NCBI GenBank assembly: GCA_023423235.1
Contig: JAFAFY010000007.1
Location: 1-14,428 of the forward strand
Reading direction: 5' to 3'
Length of the DNA: 14,428 bases
Source: Pseudomonadota bacterium
Lineage (GTDB): Bacteria; Pseudomonadota; Gammaproteobacteria; Xanthomonadales; Xanthomonadaceae
Shown: positions 1 through 7,760 of the stretch, one piece after another
Layout of the letters: the number at the start of each line of letters is the position of its first letter
How positions within the stretch are numbered: position 1 is the stretch's first letter
Made by a program: the position numbers and the translations under genes
The notes under the pieces: generated by a model
Told to the model about the DNA's origin: nothing
Database searches by the model: none
What the model saw: only the letters and a program-made list of their open reading frames with translations

Positions 1-442
1 GATCACCATCAAGATCCACCCCGACAAGATCCGTGAGGTCATCGGCAAGGGCGGTTCGGTCATCCAGGGCATCACCAAGGAGACCGGCACCCAGATCGAC
101 ATCCAGGACGACGGCACGATCACCATCGCCTCGGTCGACGCCGCCGCTGGCCGCGCCGCGCGCGAGCGCATCGAGCAGATCACCTCCGACGTCGAGCCGG
201 GCCGCATCTACGAGGGCAAGGTCGTCAAGCTGATGGACTTCGGTGCATTCGTGACGATCTCCCCCGGCAAGGACGGCCTGGTCCACGTCTCGCAGATCTC
301 CAACGAGCGCGTCGAGAAGGTCGGCGACGTGCTCAAGGAAGGCGACGTGGTCAAGGTCAAGGTGCTGGAAGTCGACAAGCAGGGCCGCATCCGCCTGTCG
401 ATGAAGGCCGTCGCCGAAGGCGAGGGCAACGCCGAGGGCTGA
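1..442 (+). CDS. pnp: Polyribonucleotide nucleotidyltransferase (PNPase), C-terminal part, 5' truncated
   Basis: This is the last 146 residues of polynucleotide phosphorylase, the phosphorolytic 3'-5' exoribonuclease of mRNA decay. The reading frame is open from base 2 to a TGA at 440-442; the catalytic RNase PH domains lie outside the window. Visible residues 1-62 form a KH RNA-binding domain with the GxxG loop (IREVIGKGGSVIQ). Residues 67-135 form an S1 domain (GRIYEGKVVKLMDFGAFV, then DGLVHVSQIS and GRIRLSMKA). KH followed by S1 at the extreme C terminus is the standard PNPase arrangement and binds RNA. The tail after S1 is short (about 10 residues, Glu/Gly/Ala-rich). In many gammaproteobacteria pnp follows rpsO, which cannot be checked here. 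A strong hairpin follows the stop, so this is probably the end of its transcription unit. Identification is secure. Confidence 0.96.
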   Translation, partial: ITIKIHPDKIREVIGKGGSVIQGITKETGTQIDIQDDGTITIASVDAAAGRAARERIEQITSDVEPGRIYEGKVVKLMDFGAFVTISPGKDGLVHVSQISNERVEKVGDVLKEGDVVKVKVLEVDKQGRIRLSMKAVAEGEGNAEG

Positions 443-467
443 TCGCCACCGGTGTCGCGATACAGGG

Positions 468-493
468 AACGGGCCGCGCGAGCGGCCCGTTTC
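468..493 (+). terminator. Rho-independent terminator after pnp
   Basis: A perfect 10-bp stem (AACGGGCCGC at 468-477 with GCGGCCCGTT at 482-491) closes a GCGA loop of the stable GNRA type. It is followed by a pyrimidine-rich run, TTCCGTTTCC. It begins 26 bases after the pnp stop. The T-tract is interrupted by C and G, which is common in high-GC genomes. Confidence 0.85.
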
Positions 494-643
494 CGTTTCC
501 GTGGCCCTGTTTCAGCGGCTCCCCCCGCGCCCGCGCCGCTGTTTTCGGGTTTTGCGCGCGGCCGTGGGCGCGCGCAGCCACCGATGCCGGCCTAGTCCCA
601 TCGTGTGAGTTCGTCATCCGCGTTTCTCTGGCAGGCTTGTGTC

Positions 644-2074
644 ATGCAGACCGATCCCCCGACCTCCGTCCAGGCCCCGGCCCCCATGCCCAGGCGCAAG
701 CCGCTTTGGCACCATCTGTATTTCTGGGTGCTGGCCGGCATCGCCACCGGCATCGTCATCGGCCTGGTGCTTCCGGAAACCGGCGCGCAGATGAAATGGC
801 TGGCGGACCTGTTCATCAAGCTGGTCAAGGTGGTCATCGCGCCGACGATCTTCGCCACCGTCGCGGTCGGCATCGCTGGCCTGGGCAACCTGGCCAAGGC
901 CGGCGGCCTGGCGCTCAAGACGGTGATCTACTTCAATGTGACCACGGTGTTCGCATTGGGCATCGGCCTGGTGGTCATCAACCTGCTCGGCCCCGGCCGC
1001 AAGCTCGGCCTGGACCTGGCGACCTTCGACGCCTCCGCGGCCCGTGCAACGCTCGACAGCGCCGGCGCGGTGTCCGGCGACGGTATCACCGGCTTCATCC
1101 TGCATCTGGTGCCGAGTTCGTTCTTCGGCGCCTTCGTCGAAGGCCAGCTGATCCAGGTGCTGGTGATGGCCATCCTGGTCGCCTGCGCGATCACGCTGCT
1201 GGGCGAGCGCGGCAAGCCGGCGGTCGCGGCGCTGGACCTGATCGCGCAGGTGATGTTCGGCGTGATCAAGATCGTGATGTGGTTCGCGCCGCTGGGGGCG
1301 ATGGGCGGCATGGCCTTCACCATCGGCGAGTACGGCGGCGCGATCCTCGGCTCGCTGGGCTACTTCATGCTGAGCTTCTGGCTGACCTGCCTGCTGTTCC
1401 TGTTCCTGGTGCTGGGGCCGATCTGCTGGTGGTCGGGTTTCAGCGTGTTCAAGTACGTGCGCATGATCCGCGACGAGCTGCTGATCGTGCTGGGGACCTC
1501 GTCGTCGGAAACCGTGCTGCCGCGCATGCTGACCAAGCTGGAGGCGGCCGGCGTGCCGAAATCGGTGGTCGGCCTGACCATCCCCACAGGCTATTCGTTC
1601 AACCTCGACGGCACCGCGATCTACATGTCGATGGGCGCGATCTTCATCGCCCAGGCCTTCGGCATCGAGGTGCCGCTGGGCACGCAGATCGCGCTGCTGG
1701 TGTTCATGCTGATCTCCTCCAACGGTGCGGCCGGCGTGTCGGGCGCGGGCCTGGTGACGCTGGCAGCCTCGCTGGCCGCGTTCGAGAGTGTGATCCCGCT
1801 GGCCGGCATTGCCCTGATCGTCGGCATCGACCGTTTCATGTCCGAGGGCCGGGCGCTGACCAACCTCACCGGCAACGGCATCGGCACGCTGGTGATCGCG
1901 CGCTGGACCGGGCAACTGGACCGCGCGCGCCTGGCCGAAGTGCTGGACAACCCGTCGCTGGTCGACCCCGAGCGCTTGCGGGCCGAGGCGCTGGACGCGT
2001 CCGACGCCGCTGTCGCCGAAGCGACGGACCCCCCGCACCCTGCTGCCGCCGCCGATTCCCAGGCGAAGATATGA
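644..2074 (+). CDS. dctA: C4-dicarboxylate:cation symporter DctA (DAACS/SDF family)
   Basis: Predicted inner-membrane symporter of 476 aa that takes up C4-dicarboxylates (succinate, fumarate, malate) with H+ or Na+. Family motifs are clear: the serine-rich hairpin GTSSSETVLPRM (284-295), the PTGYSFNLDGTAIY motif (314-327) that replaces the NMDGT of glutamate carriers, and DRFMSEGRALTNLTGNG (396-412). The last is close to E. coli DctA and unlike GltP, so a dicarboxylate carrier is favoured over a glutamate carrier. Hydrophobic segments span about residues 25-425. I chose the ATG at 644 because a GGCAGG lies about 9 bases upstream; an in-frame GTG at 605 would add 13 residues but has no visible ribosome site. 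The protein carries about 20 extra N-terminal residues and a charged, Ala/Asp-rich tail (about 440-476) beyond the usual ~430-aa core. It is a lone gene between the pnp terminator and the convergent ccm operon. Confidence 0.9.
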   Translation: MQTDPPTSVQAPAPMPRRKPLWHHLYFWVLAGIATGIVIGLVLPETGAQMKWLADLFIKLVKVVIAPTIFATVAVGIAGLGNLAKAGGLALKTVIYFNVTTVFALGIGLVVINLLGPGRKLGLDLATFDASAARATLDSAGAVSGDGITGFILHLVPSSFFGAFVEGQLIQVLVMAILVACAITLLGERGKPAVAALDLIAQVMFGVIKIVMWFAPLGAMGGMAFTIGEYGGAILGSLGYFMLSFWLTCLLFLFLVLGPICWWSGFSVFKYVRMIRDELLIVLGTSSSETVLPRMLTKLEAAGVPKSVVGLTIPTGYSFNLDGTAIYMSMGAIFIAQAFGIEVPLGTQIALLVFMLISSNGAAGVSGAGLVTLAASLAAFESVIPLAGIALIVGIDRFMSEGRALTNLTGNGIGTLVIARWTGQLDRARLAEVLDNPSLVDPERLRAEALDASDAAVAEATDPPHPAAAADSQAKI

Positions 2075-2170
2075 CGTCGCATCGCACCACGCAGGCGGTG
2101 ACGCCGCGCTGCATGTCGCGGTGAAAACAACGCTTCTGGATTGAGCGGGCGCGCCGTCGAAAGCGCGTCG

Positions 2171-3190
2171 TCAGTCGGCCTGGCCGATCACCAGCGCCAC
2201 CGGCGCCTCCGCCGGCAGTTGCACGCGCACCGGCGACGAGTCGATATTGCCGGCCTGCGCGGCCGCGTCTCCACTCGGCGACAGCCGCGCGATCACTTCG
2301 ACCTCGCCAAGCGCCGACAGCGGGCGTGTGGGCATGGGGCTGTCGCCGTCGCCCAGCACGACCTCCAGCGGCAGCGCCTGCAGGGCATGCTTCTGTACCG
2401 CGACCGGCATCGCCGGACCACCGGGCACTCGGGCGATGACGAACACGCTGGCATCGCCGTCCGGGCGCATGCGCGCGGCGAGGGCAGGGTCCAGCGATAC
2501 GCGGATGGTGATCGCATGGGCACCTGCTGGCGCGACTGGCGGTGCTTCGTCGTCAGCAGACAGCGGCGGCAGGCCGGCGGCTTCGCGCGCGGCGTCGATC
2601 TGCGTCCGCAGCGTGGCCGCGGTGTTGCCGTCGAGCAGCGGCAGCAGCGGTGCCCAGGTCTCCGACGCGCCTGCGTGGTCGCCGGCCTGGCGCTGGGCGA
2701 TGCCCAGGTACCAGCGCGCATGCTGGTGCGCCGGGTTGCGGGCGACGACCGTGCGCAGGGTCTCCACGGCGACGGCGTCGAAGCGCCGCGCCGGATCGGC
2801 GTTGGCACGCGCCTGGGCGTACTCCACCTGCACGCCATCCTCGTCGGGCAGCAGCCTGGCGGCGCGCTCGAACGCGGCCAGCGCCTTGTCGGGTTGCTGC
2901 ATGCCGGCGTGGGCGCGGCCCAGCAGCAGCCAGCCCTCGGGCTGGCGTGGGTCGCGGGCCAGATCCCGTTCCAACTGGGCCACGGCATCGGCCAACGATT
3001 CCGGCGCCTGTCGCGCCGCCGGGTCCAGCGCGGCCGGCGTGCCCACCAGCGCATACATCCCGCCGACCAGCAGCGGAACTGCCAGCGCCAGCGCCAGCAC
3101 CACGCGCGGTGCGCCCCGGCGCAGCGGCCAGACCAGCGCGGTGGTCGCCGCCAGCGTCATCAGCGCGGCGAAGGCGATGAACGCCGGCAT
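2171..3190 (-). CDS. ccmI: Cytochrome c maturation protein CcmI (CycH), TPR apocytochrome chaperone
   Basis: A 339-aa inner-membrane protein that holds apocytochrome c and presents it to the CcmF/CcmH heme-ligation complex. Two hydrophobic segments (about 2-22 and 30-50) frame a short basic loop, the usual CcmI-1 part. From about 64 to 205 there are TPR-like helices (AVAQLERDLARDPRQPEGWL, and HARWYLGIAQRQAGDHAGA). The periplasmic C-terminal domain (about 225-335, starting ITIRVSLDPALAA) matches the beta-rich domain found at the end of CcmI/CycH proteins. It is the last gene of the operon. Its ATG shares one base with the ccmH stop (TGATG), implying translational coupling. It ends 96 bases from the convergent dctA stop. 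Family assignment rests on TPR layout and position rather than on a catalytic motif. Confidence 0.9.
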   Translation of the reverse strand: MPAFIAFAALMTLAATTALVWPLRRGAPRVVLALALAVPLLVGGMYALVGTPAALDPAARQAPESLADAVAQLERDLARDPRQPEGWLLLGRAHAGMQQPDKALAAFERAARLLPDEDGVQVEYAQARANADPARRFDAVAVETLRTVVARNPAHQHARWYLGIAQRQAGDHAGASETWAPLLPLLDGNTAATLRTQIDAAREAAGLPPLSADDEAPPVAPAGAHAITIRVSLDPALAARMRPDGDASVFVIARVPGGPAMPVAVQKHALQALPLEVVLGDGDSPMPTRPLSALGEVEVIARLSPSGDAAAQAGNIDSSPVRVQLPAEAPVALVIGQAD

Positions 3191-3636
3191 CACCACTCCT
3201 GCCCGTCGTCGTCGGCAGCCGTCGTGGCCGCGCCGTGCCGGCGCGTGCGCAGGATGTGCCAGATCACCCCGCCGCCGGCCGCGATCAGCAGCAGCGGCCC
3301 GAACCACAGCAGCCAGGTGCGTGGATCGACCCGCGGCCGGTACAGCACGAAGTCGCCGTAGCGCGCGACCAGGTAATCCTTGATCTCGGCGTCGCTGTTG
3401 CCCTGTTGCATCAGCAACAGCACCTCGCGGCGCAGGTCGTGGGCGATCTGGGCGTTGGAATCGGCCAGCGACTGGTTCTGGCACATCACGCAGCGCAACT
3501 CGGCGACCAGGCGATGGAAGCGCCGTTCCTGCGCGGCGTCCTCGAAGGTCAGCGGGGTCGCGTCGATGGCAACCTGCGCCTGCACGGCCGGCGCCATCGC
3601 CAGCAACAGCAGCAGCGTGAGCAGCAGGGCGCGCAT
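3190..3636 (-). CDS. ccmH: Cytochrome c maturation protein CcmH (thiol-oxidoreductase subunit)
   Basis: A 148-aa membrane-anchored periplasmic thiol protein that reduces or holds the CXXCH cysteines of apocytochrome c before heme ligation. Residues 1-20 are a signal peptide ending in VQA. The family motif LRCVMCQNQSLADSNA starts near residue 48 and supplies the redox pair C49/C52. The three-helix domain continues to YGDFVLYRP (about 93-101), followed by one membrane anchor (about 108-126) and a short Asp-rich cytoplasmic tail. The length fits the short single-domain CcmH type, with the TPR part encoded separately as ccmI; E. coli CcmH fuses the two. It overlaps ccmG upstream and ccmI downstream by one base each (TGATG). 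Confidence 0.95.
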   Translation of the reverse strand: MRALLLTLLLLLAMAPAVQAQVAIDATPLTFEDAAQERRFHRLVAELRCVMCQNQSLADSNAQIAHDLRREVLLLMQQGNSDAEIKDYLVARYGDFVLYRPRVDPRTWLLWFGPLLLIAAGGGVIWHILRTRRHGAATTAADDDGQEW

Positions 3637-4205
3637 CACTGCGCCTCCAGTTGCGCGACGCGCGGCAGCAGTTCTGCATCCAGCACCGCGTCGGTCATCG
3701 GCCCGACGTGCTTCCACACCACGATGCCGTCGCCGTCGACCAGGAAGGTCTCCGGCGCGCCGGTGATGCCCCAGTCGATCGCCGCGTGGCCGTCGTAGTC
3801 CACCAGCACCAGCCAGTAGGGATTGCCGAACTGCTCCAGCCAGCGCATCGCGTCGCGGTGCTCGTCCTTCCAGTTGAAGCCGACCACGCGCACGCGCCGG
3901 GTCTCGGCGAAACGGGTGATGACCGCGTGCTCCTCGCGGCAACCCGGGCACCAGCTGCCCCAGACGTTGAGCAGGTAGGGTTCGCCGCGCAGTTCGGCGG
4001 AGGTCATCATCCGTCCCGGCTCGTGCAGTATCGGCAGGCGGAATTCGGGCGCCGGCCTGCCGATCAGCGGCGAGGGCAGGGCCTCGCGGTCCGGGTCGCG
4101 GCTGAGCCAGACGCCGGCGGCCAGCAACGCCACCAGCGCCGCGAACACCAGCAGCGGCAGCCAGCGGCCAAGGCCGCGGCGCGACGTGGAGTCGGGCGTG
4201 TTCAT
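3636..4205 (-). CDS. ccmG: Thiol:disulfide interchange protein CcmG/DsbE
   Basis: A 189-aa membrane-tethered periplasmic thioredoxin-like protein. In System I it works as a reductant for apocytochrome c or CcmH, using electrons from DsbD/CcdA (family knowledge). An uncleaved signal anchor covers about residues 14-34. The thioredoxin-fold core begins near LIGRPAPEFRLP (47-58). The active site is NVWGSWCPGCREEH (80-93), with C86 and C89. The CcmG-specific acidic/Trp region follows (VGFNWKD, 108-114), and the cis-proline loop is GITGAPETF (146-154). The XX pair between the cysteines is Pro-Gly, whereas E. coli CcmG has Pro-Thr. The ATG overlaps the ccmF stop by four bases (ATGA), which fixes the start well. 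A general TlpA-family protein is the alternative, but the operon position settles it. Confidence 0.95.
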   Translation of the reverse strand: MNTPDSTSRRGLGRWLPLLVFAALVALLAAGVWLSRDPDREALPSPLIGRPAPEFRLPILHEPGRMMTSAELRGEPYLLNVWGSWCPGCREEHAVITRFAETRRVRVVGFNWKDEHRDAMRWLEQFGNPYWLVLVDYDGHAAIDWGITGAPETFLVDGDGIVVWKHVGPMTDAVLDAELLPRVAQLEAQ

Positions 4206-6160
4206 GCGCGCTGGGCTTCCGTCTGGCGTGGGGCCTGCATCGTGGTGCGCGGCCGGCGGAAGCGGCGGTCGGCTGCCGCGACGAAGGCGCCCAGCGCCAT
4301 CAGCAGGGCACCGGCCCAGACCCAGCGCACGAATGGCTTGATGTGCACGCGCACCGCCCAGGCGCCGTCGCCCAGCGGTTCGCCGAGGGCGACGTAGACA
4401 TCGCGGGTCACGCCGGGGCGGATTGCGGTTTCGGTCATCACCTGGCCGCCGCTGGCGTAGGCGCGTTTTTCCGGGTGCAGCACGGCGACCAGGCGATCGT
4501 CGCGCAGCAGGCGCACGCTGCCGCGGTCGGCGCTGTAGTTGGGGCCGTCGTGGTGCACGACGCCGTCCAGCTCGAAACTGTCGCGGCCGATGGTCAGCGC
4601 CTGTCCCGGGGCCAGTGCGACCTCGCGCTGCACGTTCAACGCCTCGACCAGCAGCGCGCCGACCAGGAACACGGCGATGCCCAGATGCGCCAGCGTCATG
4701 CCGGCCATTTCGGCGGTGAAACGCTGGCCCTTGGACTGCGTGCGCAACCGGCTCCAGACGAAGCGCAGCGTGCCCGCGGCGACCCAGCCGGCGCCCGCCA
4801 GCCCCATCGCCACTTTCCACGGCCCCTGCGGCGCGAGGAAAAAGCCGGCGATGCCCAGGCCCAGCGCCAGCCCGGCCCATGGCAGCAGCATGCGCAGTGG
4901 CCGCGCGACGTCTTCGTGCTGCCAGCGCGTCAGCGGGCCGAACGGCAGCAGCAGCACCAGCGGCGCCATCAGCACCACGAACAGCAGCGAGAAATACGGC
5001 GGGCCGACCGAGATCTTGCCCAGGTCCAGCGCATCGGCCAGCAGCGGGTACAGCGTGCCCAGCAGCACCATCGCGCAGGCGGCCACCAGCAGCAGGTTGT
5101 TGGCCAGCAGCAGGGTCTCGCGCGAACTGGCGGCGAACGGCTTGCCGTCGCGGCCGTCCGGCGCGCGCAGCGCATACAGCAGCAGCGAGCCGCCGACGAC
5201 GATGCCCAGGAACACCAGGATGAACAGGCCGCGCGCGGGATCGGCGGCGAAGCTGTGCACGCTGGTCAGCACGCCCGAGCGCACCAGGAACGCGCCCAGC
5301 AGCGACAGCGAGAATGTCGCGATCGCCAGCAGCAGGGTCCAGCCGTGGAAGCTGCCGCGCTTCTCGGTGACCGCCTGCGAATGCAGCAGCGCCGCGCCCG
5401 CCAGCCACGGCATGAAACTGGCGTTCTCCACCGGGTCCCAGAACCACCAGCCGCCCCAGCCCAGTTCGTAGTAGGCCCACCACGAGCCCAGCGCGATGCC
5501 GATGGTCAAAAAGGCCCAGGCCACGTTGGTCCACGGCCGGGTCCAGCGCAGCCAGTGTGCATCGACCTTGCCGTCCAGCAGCGCGGCGATCGCGAACGCG
5601 AACGGCACGATGAAACCCGAGTAGCCGATGTAGAGCATCGGCGGGTGGATGATCATCCCCGGATCCTGCAACAGCGGGTTGAGGTCGCGGCCTTCCAGTG
5701 GCGCCGGCAGGATGCGCTCGAACGGATTGCTGGTGAAGATCAGGAACGCGAGGAAACCCAGGCATACCGCGCCCATGATGCCGAGCACCCGCGCCAGCAC
5801 CACATCCGGCAACTGGCGCGAGAACCACGCCACCGCCGCGTTCCAGGTGGCCAGCACCAGCACCCACAGCAGCAGCGAACCCTCGTGGCCGCCCCAGACC
5901 GCGGTGATGCGGTAGACCATCGGCAGCAGCGAGTTGGAATTCTCGGCGACGTAGCGCACCGAGAAATCCTGCTGCACGAACGCTGCGGTGAGGATCGCCC
6001 AGGCGACCAGCGCCAGCGCCCATTGCGTGTACGCCGCCGGCCGCGCGCTGGCCATCCACGGCGCGATCCCGCGCTGCGCGCCCAGCAGCGGCAGCAGGGT
6101 CTGCACCAGCGACGCGACCAGTGCCAGCAGCAGCGCGAGTTGGCCGAGCTCAGGCAGCAT
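4202..6160 (-). CDS. ccmF: Heme lyase subunit CcmF
   Basis: A large polytopic inner-membrane protein (652 aa) of the cytochrome c synthetase complex. It receives heme from holo-CcmE and ligates it to apocytochrome c. The tryptophan-rich WWD domain, ELGWGGWWFWDPVEN (232-246), is intact. Candidate heme-ligating histidines occur one residue short of the E. coli numbers: H172 in HPPMLYIGY, H260, H302, and one in the TLAHLGIA segment near 490. The N terminus MLPELGQLALLLAL is canonical, so the ATG at 6160 is trusted. No Shine-Dalgarno precedes it, because the upstream bases belong to a heptamer repeat. The C-terminal periplasmic domain and final membrane helix end in a basic tail. The stop overlaps the ccmG start by four bases. 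Length is normal for the family (E. coli about 647 aa). Confidence 0.97.
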   Translation of the reverse strand: MLPELGQLALLLALVASLVQTLLPLLGAQRGIAPWMASARPAAYTQWALALVAWAILTAAFVQQDFSVRYVAENSNSLLPMVYRITAVWGGHEGSLLLWVLVLATWNAAVAWFSRQLPDVVLARVLGIMGAVCLGFLAFLIFTSNPFERILPAPLEGRDLNPLLQDPGMIIHPPMLYIGYSGFIVPFAFAIAALLDGKVDAHWLRWTRPWTNVAWAFLTIGIALGSWWAYYELGWGGWWFWDPVENASFMPWLAGAALLHSQAVTEKRGSFHGWTLLLAIATFSLSLLGAFLVRSGVLTSVHSFAADPARGLFILVFLGIVVGGSLLLYALRAPDGRDGKPFAASSRETLLLANNLLLVAACAMVLLGTLYPLLADALDLGKISVGPPYFSLLFVVLMAPLVLLLPFGPLTRWQHEDVARPLRMLLPWAGLALGLGIAGFFLAPQGPWKVAMGLAGAGWVAAGTLRFVWSRLRTQSKGQRFTAEMAGMTLAHLGIAVFLVGALLVEALNVQREVALAPGQALTIGRDSFELDGVVHHDGPNYSADRGSVRLLRDDRLVAVLHPEKRAYASGGQVMTETAIRPGVTRDVYVALGEPLGDGAWAVRVHIKPFVRWVWAGALLMALGAFVAAADRRFRRPRTTMQAPRQTEAQRA

Positions 6161-6162
6161 CG

Positions 6163-6325
6163 GGGGCGGGACTCGGGACGCGGGACCCGGGACCCGGAAG
6201 AGCAGGCCCTTCAGCCGGATCGCGGAACCGTCGCCACTGCAGCGCTGATCTGCGCCGCCTCGATGCCGGGATCGCGACCGCCGCCGACACGGCGCGTCCA
6301 GGGTCCGGGGTCCCGGGTCCCGTCC
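6163..6325. repeat. Inverted array of GGGACNC heptamers in the ccmE-ccmF gap
   Basis: On the + strand four head-to-tail heptamers lie at 6168-6195 (GGGACTC, GGGACGC, GGGACCC, GGGACCC). The inverse form lies at 6301-6321 (GGGTCCG, GGGTCCC, GGGTCCC). GGGACCCGGGACCC (6182-6195) pairs perfectly with 6308-6321, and 6181 with 6322 extends it to 15 bp, around a loop of about 112 bases. The element fills almost the whole non-coding gap between ccmE (stop at 6338) and ccmF (ATG at 6160). I see no open frame in the operon direction that looks like a gene. It resembles the G-rich short intergenic repeats I associate with xanthomonads, but I cannot confirm copy number. Confidence 0.75.
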
Positions 6326-6337
6326 ACGTCGCCAGCC

Positions 6338-6808
6338 TCAACGCGCCTCCTCCAGGCCCACGCCGTGTTTCTCGTGCGCCAGGCCCATCTTGTCGGCGAC
6401 CTCCTTGGGCACGTAGGTCTCGTCGTGCTTGGCCAGCACCTGTTCGGCGATAAAGGTGCCACCGGCCATGCGCCCGGTGGCGACCACCGCCTGGTTCTCG
6501 CGGAACAGGTCGGGCAGGATGCCGGTGTAGCGCACCGGCAGTTCCGCGTCGCCATCGGTGACCCGGAAATGCGCGTCCATCGAACCGGGCGCGCGCGCGA
6601 ACGAGCCGTCGGCGACCATGCCGCCGAGGCGGAAACGGGCCTCGCCCGCGGCCACTGCCGGGCCGGCGTTGCCGCCGAGGATCTCGACCGGCGTGTACAG
6701 GTAGGCCACGTTGCGCTGCAGCGCGAAGGCGATCAGCGTGGCCGACAGCGCGCCGGCGGCGACCAGCGCCACCACGAACCACAGCCGGCGGCGGCGGACC
6801 GGATTCAC
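6338..6808 (-). CDS. ccmE: Heme chaperone CcmE
   Basis: A 156-aa membrane-anchored periplasmic heme chaperone. It receives heme covalently through a histidine on the CcmABCD complex and hands it to CcmF. The start is a GTG at 6806-6808 overlapping the ccmD stop (GTGA); the resulting N terminus MNPVRRRRLW is typical of the family. A signal anchor spans about 8-30. The OB-fold beta domain follows (TPVEILGG, FRLGGMVADGSF, VRYTGILPDLFRENQAVVA). The heme-binding motif is AKHDETYVPKE, with H128 and Y132 matching H130/Y134 of E. coli. A flexible Glu/His-containing tail ends at 156. It is followed by an unusual 177-bp gap before ccmF. Confidence 0.96.
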   Translation of the reverse strand: MNPVRRRRLWFVVALVAAGALSATLIAFALQRNVAYLYTPVEILGGNAGPAVAAGEARFRLGGMVADGSFARAPGSMDAHFRVTDGDAELPVRYTGILPDLFRENQAVVATGRMAGGTFIAEQVLAKHDETYVPKEVADKMGLAHEKHGVGLEEAR

Positions 6809-6981
6809 CGGGTCAGCGCCTGGTCGGATGCCGGGGCCTCGGCGACGGCGCGGCGACGCTGCCCCAGCAGGCGCGCGGCGCGCAGGCTCTGGGCGATGCT
6901 GATGCGCGGCGCGACGAAATCCCAGACCAGCACGACGAAGAACACCGCATAGGCGGCGATCACGTACTCCCGATAGCTCAT
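6805..6981 (-). CDS. ccmD: Heme exporter subunit CcmD
   Basis: A 58-aa small membrane protein, translated here directly from the sequence. It begins MSYREYVIAAYAVFFVVLVW, giving one hydrophobic helix (about 7-25). A basic cytoplasmic stretch follows (SLRAARLLGQRRR, 32-44), then an acidic/Ala tail ending ALTR. CcmD associates with CcmC and CcmE and is needed for release of holo-CcmE from the CcmAB/C complex (family knowledge). Both ends are fixed by overlaps: its ATG overlaps the ccmC stop (ATGA) and its TGA overlaps the ccmE GTG (GTGA). CcmD sequences are poorly conserved, so position, size and the helix-plus-basic-tail pattern carry the call. Confidence 0.93.
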   Translation of the reverse strand: MSYREYVIAAYAVFFVVLVWDFVAPRISIAQSLRAARLLGQRRRAVAEAPASDQALTR

Positions 6982-7736
6982 GCCTGCCCTCCCGGGGCTT
7001 CGACCTGCTGGCGTACCCAGTCCTTGCCGGCCTCACGGCGCAGGTTGTCGGCGCGTGCCCGCGCCAGCAGCGAGCCGATGAACCAGAACTTGGTCGCCAC
7101 CACCATCCACACCAGCGGCGCGAACATGCTGCCGTGCAGGGTGGATTCGCCGAACAGGCGGATGGTCTGGCCCTGGTGCAGCGAGTCCCACCAGACCACC
7201 GAGTAACGGATGATCGGCAGCAGCGCGACGCCGACGATCGCCAGCAGCGAGGCGGCGCGCGCGGCAGTGCGGCGGTCCTCGATGGCGTGATACAGGCCGA
7301 TCACGCCCAGGTACATGAACAGCAGGATCAGCTCGGTGGTCAGGCGCGGGTCCCAGTCCCACCACGTGCCCCACATCGGCCGGCCCCAGATTGCGCCGGT
7401 AGCCAAAGTGATGACGGTGAAACCGGCGCCGATCGGCGCGCAGGCCATCGCCAGGATCTCGCACAGCTTGATCCGCCAGACCAGCGCGATCGCGGCATAG
7501 ACCGCCATCACCGCGAACACCGCCAGGCTCATCCACGCGCTGGGTACGTGGATGTAGAGGATGCGGAAGCTGTCGCCCTGCTGGTAGTCGGCCGGCACCT
7601 GGAACAGCGCGCCGTACAGGCCCACCGCCAGGGTGGCCGCCGCCAGCGCGAAGGCCCACGGCGCCCAGCGCCGCGCGAACCTGTCGAAGGTGGGCGGGGA
7701 ACCGAGCTGGTGGAACCACAGGGCGACTGGATGCAT
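6978..7736 (-). CDS. ccmC: Heme-handling protein CcmC
   Basis: A 252-aa polytopic inner-membrane protein of the heme-handling family that loads heme onto CcmE. Six hydrophobic segments are visible. The WWD motif WGTWWDWDPRLT (122-133) is complete. The two periplasmic histidines expected to ligand heme are H63 (LYIHVPSAW) and H187 (DSLHQG), close to H60/H184 of E. coli CcmC. The N-terminal cytoplasmic stretch MHPVALWFHQLGSPPTF is characteristic. The ATG at 7736 is the only sensible start but has no clear Shine-Dalgarno. The gene is separated from ccmB by 87 bases, while its stop overlaps the ccmD start by four bases. Confidence 0.97.
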   Translation of the reverse strand: MHPVALWFHQLGSPPTFDRFARRWAPWAFALAAATLAVGLYGALFQVPADYQQGDSFRILYIHVPSAWMSLAVFAVMAVYAAIALVWRIKLCEILAMACAPIGAGFTVITLATGAIWGRPMWGTWWDWDPRLTTELILLFMYLGVIGLYHAIEDRRTAARAASLLAIVGVALLPIIRYSVVWWDSLHQGQTIRLFGESTLHGSMFAPLVWMVVATKFWFIGSLLARARADNLRREAGKDWVRQQVEAPGGQA

Positions 7737-7760
7737 AGGAATTGCGGGCGATCAGGCTGA

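Noticed and set aside
605..643. GTG start adding 13 residues to DctA
   Set aside because: No ribosome site upstream, whereas the ATG at 644 has GGCAGG at a usable distance.
614..2038. A 474-codon frame on the - strand opposite dctA
   Set aside because: Biased Arg/Gln/His/Asp composition and no recognisable motif, while the + strand frame carries all DctA motifs.
2075..2170. Possible terminator between convergent dctA and ccmI
   Set aside because: Only 5-8 base dyads (e.g. CCGCG/CGCGG around 2104-2121, and the GGCGCGCC palindrome near 2148) without a convincing stem plus T-run, so I did not call one.
4343..6952. An 869-codon open frame on the + strand opposite ccmF and ccmE
   Set aside because: It is antisense to strongly conserved genes and runs across the intergenic repeat. 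Its translation is His/Gln/Arg/Ala-rich low-complexity sequence, the usual result of GC-rich third positions read on the opposite strand.
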